This document shows positions 10,382-20,659 of a stretch of DNA of 64,000 nucleotides, one piece after another (position 1 is the stretch's first letter; each line of letters opens with the position of its first letter). The translations under genes were made by a program, and so were the position numbers. Source of the DNA: Bidens hawaiensis (Eukaryota > Streptophyta > Magnoliopsida > Asterales > Asteraceae). The notes under the pieces were generated by a model. The model did not search any database. It was given only the letters and a program-made list of their open reading frames with translations, and had not been told where the DNA came from. The DNA lies in contig JAIQDT010000833.1 of the NCBI GenBank assembly GCA_021521415.1, forward strand, positions 558,001-622,000. The letters are read 5' to 3'.

Positions 10382-13336
10382 ATGCCTTCTCATGATGCTG
10401 ATGACCAGAAGACTGCTGGCGAATGCCAGTGCTCTCTTCCTGTCGATCTGTACCAGTATATCGTCAGGAAGTTCATGCTCGAGTCTCTCGAGCCTGAGTT
10501 TCCTGAACCCCACCATACTGTGTACGATGCCCCTAGTGGCAAGATCGGGGTTTATGCTGCATTCTTTGTCTACGGAAACCTTAGGTTTCCGTTGACAAAG
10601 TTTGTGTACCGTGTTCTGGAGAGGCACGGTGTGCACCTGACAGAGGTGCACCCCATGGCCATTGCCAAGGTCCGGCACTTTGAGTGGGTGTGCCGGATAC
10701 TGGGCCTTGAGCCCCTCGTTGACCGTCTGATGACCTTCTACACTTGGAGGTGCATCCAGGGGTGGTACACTCTTACAACCCGTATCAAGGGTTTAAAGAT
10801 TTGTACCACCGAGCGGAGTCTTCGCTCGTGGAGAAGAGAGTTCTTCTTCATATCCGCTCGCGCCATCCCCATCGCCATGAAGTTCAAGAATGGCCAGGCG
10901 CTTCCGAACCTTCCCGCCCTCAACTACGAGGAGGCGGAATGGTTCTCGAAGATATCCCGGGTCCATTCCCCGGTTTTCCGTTTTCCGGAGTCGGCGATGG
11001 TGATGCTGGGGATGAGCCGGGTGTGGAAGGCGGCGAATGCGGATAAGGTTCCGATCGTCCTTGAATATGGTTCGAACTCTGTCCCTTATGGTACGTCTTG
11101 TTTCATTTTGCTGACTTCGATTTTTTCTAACTTTCTTGTTGATTTCAGAGGGGAACGATCTTCAGTCGCTCCTGAACCCGCGGGAGGAAGATGGTCCCGC
11201 GCGGATGGGTACTCGTGCTCTGGACGAGAACGAGTTGCCCATCTTAGAGCAGACCGCGGGTCGGTTCGTGGAGGTTTACCCGCCAGGCCAAGAGATCCTG
11301 AGCCACCGACGGCCAGGTAAGCCTATCTTCTACCCTGAACCTCTCAATGCTGTGCCTGCTGCTGGAGTTGACATTTCTTCTTCTGAGGAATCCGCAGAAG
11401 GTCCTCCACTGGTGCGGAAGAAAAAGGCTGCCGTCGGGAAAGGCAAGGAGAAGGTGGCCTCTACGCCCGACCCGGTAGTCCTATCTGACTCGGAGTCAGA
11501 TAGTGCAGAGGTGGCGGGGGAGCCCGGTGGTGAGGAGACCACCGCTCCGGAGGCTGTAGCGACGACGACGGTTACCGGTGTCAAGAGGCCGGCTCCATCG
11601 GGTTCGCCCCCGCTCGTCCGTACGTTCAAGCTCAAGAAACCCCGTAAGTGCCCCCATAAGTCTTGTCTAGATTTGTTGTTTCAAATAAATTTCTAACACT
11701 TTTGCTTGTGCAGGTGTGGATGTTGACGCATTCCAGGGTGGAGTTGGAGCAAGTATTCCTCCGCCAATGAGGGAAGGCTCGGTCAGCCTTCCCGAGGCGT
11801 CGACCCAGGCGTCTGCGCCTGCTTCCGTTGGTTCCAGCCTTCCTAAGGCTGTTCCAGCTGAGAAGGTGTCTCCGCCGGCCGTGAGTGCAATTTTTACAGC
11901 ATCTTTCACGGAGCCGGTGGTTACTGTTGCTGAGGAGGCGACGCCAACAATGGCTACCACAGCGGCTGCCACTATACCTGCGCCACCGGCACCGACGGCC
12001 GGACCATCAGGTACGCGCCGGGCTTCCCGCCGATCTATGCCACCTTCCCGTCTGCCTGACCTGTTGGATGGATTTCCTTTAGGTTCAGGTGATGGGTTTG
12101 GCGGCTATCGGCCTGTTATTGACCCTACAGGTACGTAGGGTTCTTTTTCCTTTGTATATTTTTGTCATCTTTTCCTAACTGCCTTTGTTTCTTTTGCAGT
12201 GTCGGATTCCAATGAAGTGTATGTTCCAAGATGGAACATACGCCGAGGAACAACCCTTCGCACCCCTGTGGAGTGCGTGGATTGGGCTCGCCACGCTGCT
12301 CCTCATGGTGCGTTGGGGGAAGCCATGGCTAGCTACCAGGAGGGTAGGCTAACCAATGAGCTTCGGGTTCTCCAGGCCCGGACGCAGCCCCGCGTCGAGC
12401 TGCTTTGTCGTGAAAACGACAAGTTAAAAGCAGCTCGCGCCAAAGATGTATCTGAAGCGCGGGCTCTTCGGGAGGAGAACCGGCAGTTGGCCGCTGCCGC
12501 AGCCGAGAAGGAGAAGGCATTCAAGGCCCTCGAGGTTGAAGTCCAGGCGCGACTCGAGGCCCGCTCCAAGGCTGCCCAAGCTGTGAATGAACAGCTTCGG
12601 CTGGCCAAGGAGACTGCGCGAAACTCAACTGAGAGGGCTGCCAAGGCTGAAGCTGTTGCTGAGCCGCTTCGCGAAGAGAATGAGCAGCTTAAATGCAAAT
12701 TAAAGGCTCTTCAGCATGCTCATGACGCCTTGGCAATGGAAGATGCCAAGAAGCTGCAGGAGATCCTTGACCAGAGGGGGGTGCTTGACCGCACTGAAAG
12801 GAAACTCAAAAGCGTCGAAGAGGCTGCCGCCAAGGAAGTTCAACTTGCCAACCTTGATAAGAGCGGAGCCGAACGTGCTTACAAAGAAAGTCAAGCTACC
12901 CTCCAATGGCTGCTTCGAGAAGCGTTGCCTCAGGTATCTTTAACTTTTTCTTTACGCTTTCTGTTCGTAATTAGAAAATGTTCTAACTTGTATTCTCTTG
13001 TAGGTTGTGCGTCGGGTCCTTTCGGAGACCTCTTATGACGATGCGATGAGCACAGCCCTCAACGCTTCTCATGAGGATGGGGAGAAGACTGGCTTCCTGC
13101 TTGGTCTAGGGTTTGCTGAGAGAGGCTTTCCGCCCTCCAACTTCCCTTTATTCAATGTTAATACTGAAGCTGCTTATGACCAAGCTGTGAACCAGTACGC
13201 TGCCTTCCCGCATCCAGTGGTGGAGAAGGTGAACGAAGCTGCTGCTGCTGATGATGGGCTAAACATCCTTAAGGCTTTCCTTGGGCAGCCGCGCTCTGAC
13301 GGTGCTGGTCCAAGCGGAGGTGGCCCTGAAGCCTGA
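10382..13336 (+). CDS. Antisense gene of the retrotransposon (putative gypsy-type transposon domain, Transposase_28-like)
   Basis: Five exons with GT-AG borders and matching phases: 10382-11090, 11149-11643, 11714-12130, 12200-12933 and 13004-13336, giving about 895 codons. Residues about 40-230 resemble the plant domain annotated as putative gypsy-type transposon (for example KIGVYAAFFVYGNLRFPLTK and HFEWVCRILGLEPLV). The middle is acidic and proline/serine-rich (SDSESDSAEVAGEP). Exon 4 encodes a long Ala/Glu/Lys/Arg coiled coil (for example LREENRQLAAAAAEKEKAF). The role of these antisense proteins is not established. The ATG at 10382 (MPSHDADDQ) was preferred to the one at 10241 because the TATA box lies between them. 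The gene looks intact, which is unusual in an element without polymerase. Confidence 0.8.
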
Positions 13337-14834
13337 TCCTGAAGATCCCTTCCCACTGCTAGGATAGACTTAGCTTTGTATAGATTTCTTTTAGGCGGGT
13401 AGTTACCCGGCCACTGTTGTAATATATCATTGAAATATACGATTGTTATTCCTTTCATTGGATTCTTTGCTTTATAAACTTATGACTTGCATACTTAGTT
13501 TAAAATAGCAATTTTCCAAGTGTTTAGAATAAGAACCTTCGAACGTGGTTGATAGTGGGTTAAAGTTTCGCTTCCTCCTTCGTGATTGTGCGGGTAGAAC
13601 CGTCACTTGCACTTGGTAGGATGGCTAAACTTTAACTTTTATCTAACCTGCGTGTAGGTTTTTCTTACTTTTTGAGGATAAGTTAACCTTTGAACGTGGT
13701 TGATAATAGGTGTGAAGTTTTGCTTCCTCTTTCGTGATAGCGCGGGTAGAACCGTCACTTGCACTTGGTAGGATGGCAAAACTTTTACCCATACCTGACC
13801 TGCGTGTAGGTTTTTCTTACCTTTTTAAGAATTTTGTTTTGAACCGTTCGACGCGCGGCTGTCGATAGGTTAGTGTTCATCTTCCTTTCATGATTCGTGC
13901 GGATAGACCGGCACTTTCATTTAATGGAATAATTGAACTCCTTCAACTGACCTGCGTGAAGGTTTGCCACGTTATTGGGTTCGTGCGGGTAAGACCGCCT
14001 TCCCATGCAACGACTTCACGTAATGTGAATGCCGTCACCAGTGTTGGATAGTTTTAACCGTTCGACGCGCGGTTGTTGATAGGTTAGTGTTCATCTTCCT
14101 TTCATGATTCGTGCGGATAGACCGGCACTTTCATTTAATGGAATAATTGAACTCCTTCAACTGACCTGCGTGAAGGTTTGCCTGTTGAGGATAAGTTAAC
14201 CTTTGAACGTGGCTGATAATAGGTGTGAAGTTTTGCTTCCTCTTTCGTGATTGTGCGGGTAGACCCGTCACTTGCACTTAGTAGGATGGCATAACTTCAC
14301 CCATATCTGACCTGCGTATAGGTTTACCTTTTCCTCTTAAGAATTTTGAATTGTCCCACGCGCGGTTGTTGATAGGTTGGTGCAGTTCCCTCGAATGATT
14401 CATGCGGATAGGCCAGCACTTTCATATGGTAACTTTTTTCTCCTTCAACTGACCTGCGTGAAGGTTTATCATGCTTTTTGGGTTCGTGCGGGTAGGACCG
14501 CCTTCCCATGCAATGACGTTTTTTGTAATTATGCGGTGAAAACCGGCATATTAGTGTGTACAAAAGTATAAATGTAAATCATCAGCTTCGACGTTTGAAA
14601 GAGAATCATTTCCATTAGAAGTGGCTCTTGGCCTTTTCTGTACAAATTGGAATTGATTACATGCAAACTGTGTAATTGAACTCCCTTCCATGTTGGGACA
14701 GGAGTGCCATCGAGCCGACACGCACCTGTTTCGGGATCTCGTTCTTTATGCAGCATGTAGTCTCCATATTGAAGCTGATTTTTTATTCATGTTTACCCCA
14801 GCCATGGTTCCACACGCACCTGCCTGCTTAGCTT
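13337..14834. repeat. Internal repeat-rich spacer of the retrotransposon
   Basis: No gene. Two repeat types alternate: one containing GTGCGGGTAGAACCGTCACT with ACTTGGTAGGATGG (near 13590, 13750 and 14260), the other with GTGCGGATAGACCGGCACTTTC (near 13900, 14110 and 14405). Units are about 160-190 bp and imperfect. Confidence 0.8.
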
Positions 14835-16295
14835 TTATTTCGCCACGAGGTGTGCGAGCGTCCCATCTCTGACGAATGTTTCGACCATGTCTTTTACGTC
14901 TATGCATTCTTCAGTGTTGTGGCCTTTTGTTCTGTGATAGTCACAGTACTTGCTCCGATCAGCATCGTGACGATGTCGGATTACTGGAGGCTTTGGCCAT
15001 GGGAGCTCTTCAGTAGCAAATATGTCAGTGACGCTTTTGGTAAGTGGCGTCCATCTGGAGTTCCGGTGCAGCTTTACATTATCCCTTTCACCCAATCGAT
15101 GCTGTAAGCCGGATGAGGTGTCAAAGTTTACCCTTGACTGCCAAATGCCTTGCTTCCGTTTTTTGTTCAATCGGGCGGTGAGGATGTTGTCCTCTCTCGT
15201 CCTCTGGGTGTAAAGGTTTGTGCTCTGCGGAAGGTCTCTACCCAGTTGCTTCTCCGTTTCCGCATAGCGTTTAGCTGCTGTCATGATGCCATCCCATGTG
15301 GATGGCATTCCATCTTTACCCGTTAGGGTGCGGATAAGCTCTGGGTCCTGCGCGCCCTGGATGAAGGCTGCGCGAACAAGATCCTCGCTGATATTGCCCA
15401 AACTTAACTTCTTTGAGTTGAAGCGAGTGATGAAGTTTGGTAGAGATTCATCTTCTTCCCGTATGCATTTGAGGATTGTCCATTGCTCCTCGGTATACTT
15501 TCGTTGCTGGCTGAAGTGTTGGCTAAACTTCTGCTGGAAGTCTGCCCAGTCGTAAATGTGGTTAACCGGTAAACGATCAAACCAAACCCTAGCAGCCCCC
15601 ACCAGCGTCATTTGAAACATGTAACACCACGTGGGTTCCGTCCAGTTGCTGACGGTTGCCCCTGCTATGAACCTGTTCAAATGGTCGTCTGGGTCGGACA
15701 TACCATCATAAGTGCCTATGTTGGGCATTTGTTTGGCACTTTTTGGGGCAATTGCTTCCGCAATGTCCCTTGCAAATTTGGACGTTCCCGCATTTGCAAC
15801 GTTCGGTCTGTACGTTTTGGAGAAGTCTCGTGGACTTCCACCTGTGCTTTTTGGTTTGAAGGCTTGTCCAAAATGCCTTCTCGGTTGGGAATCCGTTTCC
15901 TTACGCTTCCCTTTTGCCCTATGGCGAGGGTTCGCGTCGGAGTCGGATTCCTCCGAGTCATTGTCCAAGTATTCTTCGAATTCGTCGGCCTGTTGGACGG
16001 AACGCAAGCGTTCGTCCAACTCAGCTTGGAATTCCTTTTGTCGTGCCTCCGCCCATGTCTTAACTTCCTCGAGAGTTTGGCGGGGGAGTCTTGTTCGTTT
16101 TTTAAACTGGGTATCGGTGAATCCCAGTGGGCGATTATTTACTGCACTTGCCCCAGCTTGGGTAACTGGGGTAGTGTTCGTAAAATTTACTTCACTTGCC
16201 CCGGCTTGGGTAACCGGGGTAGTGTTTGTAAAAACTGTGTTGCCAGTATTCCCTCCAGTAGCTGGGGTTGTGGTTACCGGAGTCTCTTTAACCAT
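14835..16295 (-). CDS. gag: Retrotransposon gag protein
   Basis: A 486-codon uninterrupted frame starting about 50 bases after the primer-binding site. The N-terminal part contains a tandem repeat of about 15 residues (NTTPVTQAGAS twice). A retrotransposon gag domain lies at about residues 195-310 (MSDPDDHLNRF, WADFQQKFSQHFSQQRK, EDESLPNFITRF). A zinc-knuckle-like CDYHRTKGHNTEEC sits near residues 450-463. It would form the particle that packages element RNA. The frame stops shortly after the knuckle, where protease and polymerase would follow in an autonomous relative; none of that coding sequence is present. The plus-strand frames at 15612-16436 are its shadows. Confidence 0.92.
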   Translation of the reverse strand: MVKETPVTTTPATGGNTGNTVFTNTTPVTQAGASEVNFTNTTPVTQAGASAVNNRPLGFTDTQFKKRTRLPRQTLEEVKTWAEARQKEFQAELDERLRSVQQADEFEEYLDNDSEESDSDANPRHRAKGKRKETDSQPRRHFGQAFKPKSTGGSPRDFSKTYRPNVANAGTSKFARDIAEAIAPKSAKQMPNIGTYDGMSDPDDHLNRFIAGATVSNWTEPTWCYMFQMTLVGAARVWFDRLPVNHIYDWADFQQKFSQHFSQQRKYTEEQWTILKCIREEDESLPNFITRFNSKKLSLGNISEDLVRAAFIQGAQDPELIRTLTGKDGMPSTWDGIMTAAKRYAETEKQLGRDLPQSTNLYTQRTREDNILTARLNKKRKQGIWQSRVNFDTSSGLQHRLGERDNVKLHRNSRWTPLTKSVTDIFATEELPWPKPPVIRHRHDADRSKYCDYHRTKGHNTEECIDVKDMVETFVRDGTLAHLVAK

Positions 16296-16344
16296 CTTTC
16301 TAGAAGTTTGAAAAAACTGGAGAAAAATGAAGTTCTAGCTTTAT

Positions 16345-16360
16345 GCACGGATGGCGCCAA
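16345..16360 (-). other. Primer-binding site
   Basis: Reads TTGGCGCCATCCGTGC on the minus strand, immediately inside the 5' LTR. TGGCGCC is the usual start of primer sites in Tat-type gypsy elements. The exact tRNA cannot be named from the sequence alone. Confidence 0.8.
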
Positions 16361-17291
16361 TGAAGAAACACCAGTCGAACCCCGACCGATTACTGGTAAC
16401 CTAGGGGTTGGAGAGCTGTTTCCCACGAGGGGTTAGACCCTTGGAAGATGGTTCTTCTGATAACCTGCAAAACAGACACCGTGAGCTCGTCACTGAGAAG
16501 GGGGGGGTTCCTCCTTGTGACCACCCTCCGGCGTGAGAATCAGACTAGATTGCTCTTTAAATATAAAAGTATATTAAGAGATTGCTAGAGCAGATATCAG
16601 GTATATATGATGATAATATGATAAGATGAGATGGTCATACCCTTTGGGGTATTTATAGCCGAAGGTAGGTTTCCAAGGGGTTTAGCCGGCCCAACACGCT
16701 ACCAACTGTAACCTATGCACGTGCCCTGCCTGTGAGTGGTGGATAGGTAGCGGCTGACACAGAGCAGGCGTGTCGTGCACTCTTCCTCTTCTGCCAACAA
16801 CAGGCTAGGCACGTGGTATGGCAGGAGTTGGTGGGTAGGCGGCGGCTATTGGTCACAGTGCTGTGGCGTGCTGTCTGCCATGCTGCTGTCAGTGAGCTGT
16901 CGCATTCTTGGTCAGATCTTTTGTCTGTACCTCGTCAGGTATCACACAAAAGATCCTCCATCATACGGACTGGCTCATTTAGGCGGGAGTTTTCCCCCTC
17001 CCGCCTTTGCTCATTCCTTCAGGTGACACTGGGGAGAGTTAAGTGCCTAGTGCGTGTAGCCATGCTGTGCGGGTGGCCTTCACTCATGGCTTGTATCCGA
17101 GGCTGCGGGAACAGGCGGAGTCCTTCACCATGGGAGGCATTTCCTGCGGGACCAGCTTGCATACTGCGCGTAAGGACGTCACTTCTCTGAGTATGGTTGG
17201 TCCTGCGGATCCAGTTGGTCTCTGCGCAGACGTCCCTGTTTAAGGTGAGTCTTGCGGGTCCAACTGGGCTCTGCTGGGACCTACCTCTTCA
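16361..17291 (-). repeat. 5' LTR of the Tat-like element
   Basis: The 931-bp partner of 8138-9068, with two C-to-T differences at 17068 and 17192. Its TATA-like box is at 16646-16658. This LTR ends 16 bp from the 5' splice site of VAP27 intron 2. Confidence 0.95.
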
Positions 17292-17494
17292 GGATGAAAA
17301 TTTTTACCTTGAAACCGACATGTTGATCGGTGTTATTGGTTAAGTGAAGCGATGAATTGATCTGTTTGTTTAATTCAACTGAAGAGGAATAAATATGAAT
17401 GAGTTAGAAATGAATGGGAATTAGGTGATGCGATGGACTTACAGATGAATTTGAGGTCTAGAGGATCGACGGTGATGAGTTCGCCTGGACTCAT

Positions 17495-17660
17495 TTTCTT
17501 GGATCGATGCAGAATTTGGATTATTAATTAGGAAAGATGATTTGGTTTTGTTGGGAAAGAAAGAAAGAGAAATCGGGTGTGTGAAGCGAAAAGGCTGTTT
17601 AATATGAAACGGAGAGATCGAGGGTGCTGGTGGAGGCTGACTTTTAACGTAAGTATTTCT
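17495..17660 (-). promoter_or_regulatory. 5' untranslated region and promoter-proximal region of VAP27-like gene
   Basis: Read on the minus strand the sequence is C/T-rich and then leads into the ATG at 17494. The promoter must be short, because decayed LTR sequence begins by about 17700. Confidence 0.5.
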
Positions 17661-17699
17661 TCCACTAATTTCATTATTATAATGGTTTATTATAGATAT

Positions 17700-18173
17700 A
17701 TAAGGTACTAAAGCTACCCGCGAATCAAGAAAATTACCCCGTGGGTTCCCAACCCCACTCGGTATATCCGCGGGACGTATAGGGAACTCTATGCGAGCAA
17801 GGTTTTCACGTGACATGGAAGAGTAGTTGTAACAAACCACTTCTAGAAAATTTTTCCAATATTCCCTAATAGCGACATCAGCCAATGAAAGGGAGACAGC
17901 TGAACACCTGATAACCGTCCCAAACGGAGCCAGGCTGTTGTACCCTATAAGCGTGCGACACATGTCTATTCATGTAGATGTGGAATATCTTGACAGTGAC
18001 AACTCCACCAATCACCTTCCCCCATCCTCAGCAATAAATACTTGAATCATCTTCTTAAGGTATTCATTCACTCACACTTAACCAGAGCAATTACTTGTAC
18101 TTCGGACTTCTTCATTCACAGTTCAGTACTTATTCTAGCGCCGGAGGGTGGTTACGGAAAGACCCCCATCTGT
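17700..18173 (+). mobile_element. Remnant LTR of a decayed Ty3/gypsy element (left part)
   Basis: Resembles the 3' portion of a gypsy LTR: a promoter-like zone, then CCGGAGGGTGGTTACGGAAA and GACCCCCATCTGT. It continues at 20248 (TTTGCAGG) after an inserted solo LTR, and a decayed gag on the same strand follows. The outer left border was not resolved. Confidence 0.6.
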
Positions 18174-18699
18174 TGTAACATCCCGAAATTTCAAGATAAT
18201 ATTAATTATATTACTTAATAATAGAGGGAAAGTTTACTCGGGTTATCAGGAAATAAATAAAAGAATAGGAGTTGGTATGGGTCGGGCTAGTGTCGGGTAA
18301 TGGACGTTGGTTATGGATTTGGATTAATAGAGATGGGTTAAATAAGAATGGGCCTTAGGTCCATGGGATTTCAGGGATATAAATATCCCATAAACCCCAA
18401 AATATCTTTCATATTTCACCAAACTCCCTAACACACACATACCCACTAACTTCGCCGGAACCGGCTGAGCCAAGGGAAGAATCGGGCAGGTCCGAGAGAG
18501 AGCGATTAGTTGTGTTAACAAGTTAAAAAAGATCCAAACAAGCTCAAAAATGTATGATTCTTGACCTTTAAGGTTTAAAGATCCAAGCTTTTTAGTGTAT
18601 AAGCGACCGAAGATGGTCGGGAAGCGTAGTGGGTGATATTGAACCATAGCAAGGATGTTAAAAACGCTCAAAATGCTGGAAAGAAACCGAACAGCGGCT

Positions 18700-18995
18700 G
18701 TCTGGGTAACTTCGCCTGCATCTGGGCAACTTCGCCTTCAACGCGATGAACTTCGCCTGCAAGCTAAGTTCGCCTGATGAACTTCGCCTGCAAGCTAAGT
18801 TCGCCTAATGGCAACTTCGCTGTAAAGTTAAGTTCGCCTAACTGGTAACTTCGCCTGAGGCCAAGTTCGCCTGATGACAACTTCGCCTGAAGCCAAGTTC
18901 GCCTGATGGCAACTTCGCTGTAAAGCTAAGTTCGCCTAGCTGGTAACTTCGCCTACAGCTAAGTTCGCCTAAGGTTAACTTCGCCTAGAGCTAAG
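18700..18995. repeat. TTCGCC minisatellite in solo LTR
   Basis: About eight imperfect units alternating AACTTCGCCTG and AAGTTCGCCTGATGG, each around 35-40 bp. The related LTR at 62511 carries a different TTCGC-type array in the comparable position (63690-63890). Confidence 0.9.
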
Positions 18996-19685
18996 TTTGA
19001 TTAGAAAATAAATTAAAAAGCGATAAGTTAAGTAAGCCACTACTAGGCCACCAGATTAGATCAGGCGAGTATTGATACGTGTAACTTGTACAGTCAGCCG
19101 AGCTCTGATAGAGAAGGGATTTACAACTATCAGAAAAAGAAGCAGAATTCAGGTGAGTTTCTAGCCCCATTTATGTGTTACGTTTTCGGGGCTGTGTGCA
19201 TACTCAATATGTTTGTTAATACACTTATCCTAAGAGATAAGTGTATGCCTTATATGGATAATGTGAAATATATGAATGATTGCTTGATGGTACGTGAACG
19301 ATCTTCGGATATTGCACGTACTGTCAGGTTGCAGCGCTAAGAATAAGGTAAGTATGTTATGTATGTTTATGTGTATGAACATGATAGAGATAATAGAAGA
19401 AAGAAATGATAACGTATGGTTGTATGGTTACGAAGAGGGTACCGAGCCCTAGTAATACTCGAGGAATGTAGGGCGTAATGCTCTTTATAACGTAAGATAT
19501 GAAAGTAAGATAATACAAAAGAAAGTAAGAAAGTATGAACGAAAGGATATAATTTTATGTGTATGCCGTGTATGGTATATGTGATCGATACGATTGATTG
19601 CTTGACGGTACGTGAACGATCTTCGGATATTGCACGTATCGTCAAGGGAAGTGACTAGCTCCTTACATGGATATTAAATAATAAA

Positions 19686-19800
19686 GTATAGTGTTCCTTT
19701 TATGGAAGGTATAGTGTTCCTTTTATGGAAGGTATAGTGTCCCTTTTATGGATAGTAAAGTGTTCCTTCTATGGATAGTATAGTGTTCCTCCTATGGAAA
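19686..19800. repeat. 23-30-bp tandem repeat
   Basis: Five units of the form TATAGTGTTCCTTTTATGGA. The related LTR at 62511 has a five-fold array of its own at 63000-63150. Confidence 0.85.
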
Positions 19801-20659
19801 TTATATATGGTAGGGTAATGGTAATGGTTCTTTTAATAGATATTACGTGACGATCCTCCTATGGATATTTATACAAGGTTAAGGTAGTAATATGTGTCTT
19901 CGGATACGGGAAGTAATATATGGGAATAGATTGTATGTTGCCTGATTAACTAGAACTCACTCAGCGTAGCTGACTTTTAGTATGCACGCAGGTGAGCCGA
20001 TTACAGAGCTAGCAAGAGGATGACGCACGGCATGGATTGAACGGCTGGCATCTGAAGAAAGAAGTAAAGATGTTTTAAATATAAAGTTTTGTGTTATGGT
20101 ATCAAAGAAAAGATTTAATGTTTTGTAACAAATGATTGATGTTTTATATTCCGCGAAAAGTTTTAATAAACTCTGAATTGAAGGACTGTGTTTATGAGTA
20201 AATCCGACGCTAAAGTAGGGCTACCGGGTTCGGGGCCTTACATCTGTTTTGCAGGAAATTGGGTGGAATCTGTTCTCATCGGGCAGTTAGTGTATAATAC
20301 TGGTGGAAATATAAATCCGGACTATCCAGTTTGGATTTGTGCTTCTTCATTGGCTCCATCCGTTTTCGGAGCTAGATTTCACGGTTTTTTGGAGGTTTTT
20401 TGAAGTTTTTGTGGTCTGTAACGATGAGACAGAACCAATAGTTTCCTACGATTACTCCGGCGAGAGGGAGACGGACTGAAGTTTCCGGAGGACCGGTTTT
20501 AGAAGACACCAAGCAGATCTTGGTAGAATCTCGTCGGAGTACTCGAACTCCGGTTCTGGAAGACAGGGTCGGAGAATTCCCCAGATTCGATGCTGATGAA
20601 ACACGATTTCGTCATCAATCCAGATCTGGAAAAGCAATGTTGACCCCATACGAGTGGTA

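Larger units (their letters stand above)
8138..17291 (-). mobile_element. Non-autonomous Ty3/gypsy (Tat-like) LTR retrotransposon with antisense gene
   Basis: A complete 9154-bp insertion. The target duplication GGATG is perfect (8133-8137 and 17292-17296). The two LTRs are 931 bp each (8138-9068 and 16361-17291), with TG..CA ends, and differ by eye at only two sites (C8845/T17068 and C8969/T17192), so it is young. Transcription runs on the minus strand: primer-binding site at 16345-16360, gag at 14835-16295, purine tract at 9069-9080. No protease, reverse transcriptase, RNase H or integrase is present, so it must depend on a partner element. The 3' half carries a spliced gene in the opposite direction, an arrangement known from Tat-lineage gypsy elements. 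It lies in intron 2 of the VAP27-like gene in the same orientation. Confidence 0.93.
6722..17494 (-). pseudogene. VAP27-like vesicle-associated protein gene, frame-broken, with retrotransposon in intron 2
   Basis: VAP27 proteins sit on the plant ER. Their N-terminal MSP domain binds FFAT-type partners at ER-plasma membrane contacts; a coiled coil and a C-terminal membrane anchor follow. Eight GT-AG exons fit that plan: 17443-17494 (MSPGELITVDPLDLKF), 17308-17378, 7911-7991 (TTNPKKYCVRPNTGVV), 7576-7691 (VTMQAQKEAPPDMQCKDKF), 7258-7401 (ECKLRVVY), 7095-7136, 6910-6987 (ARALILKLTEEKNAA, coiled coil) and 6722-6805 (GGGASLMFVIVVGLIG, start of the anchor). Against sister copies, exon 3 is 81 bp instead of 82, so the frame shifts and a stop falls at the exon 3/4 junction. 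The anchor is also cut short by a TGA where a one-base loss is likely. Intron 2 is about 9.3 kb because of the inserted element. Either a young pseudogene or a gene affected by sequence error. Confidence 0.85.
18174..20242 (+). mobile_element. Solo LTR, 2.07 kb
   Basis: Begins TGTAACATCCCGAAATTTC and ends TTCGGGGCCTTACA, with perfect target duplication TCTGT at 18169-18173 and 20243-20247. It interrupts an older gypsy LTR. The reverse complement of its end matches the start of the partial LTR at 62511, so two members of this family lie in the window in opposite orientation. Confidence 0.9.

Noticed and set aside
13530..14560. Regular repeats that could suggest a CRISPR-like array
   Set aside because: Units are long, imperfect and lack unique spacers; they belong to the interior of a plant retrotransposon.
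15612..16436. Long plus-strand open frame
   Set aside because: It is antisense to the intact gag reading frame, and its composition mirrors gag codons.
17439..17963. 174-codon minus-strand frame as one long exon
   Set aside because: Only the start at 17494 and the short first exon match VAP27. The upstream extension runs through leader and decayed LTR sequence.
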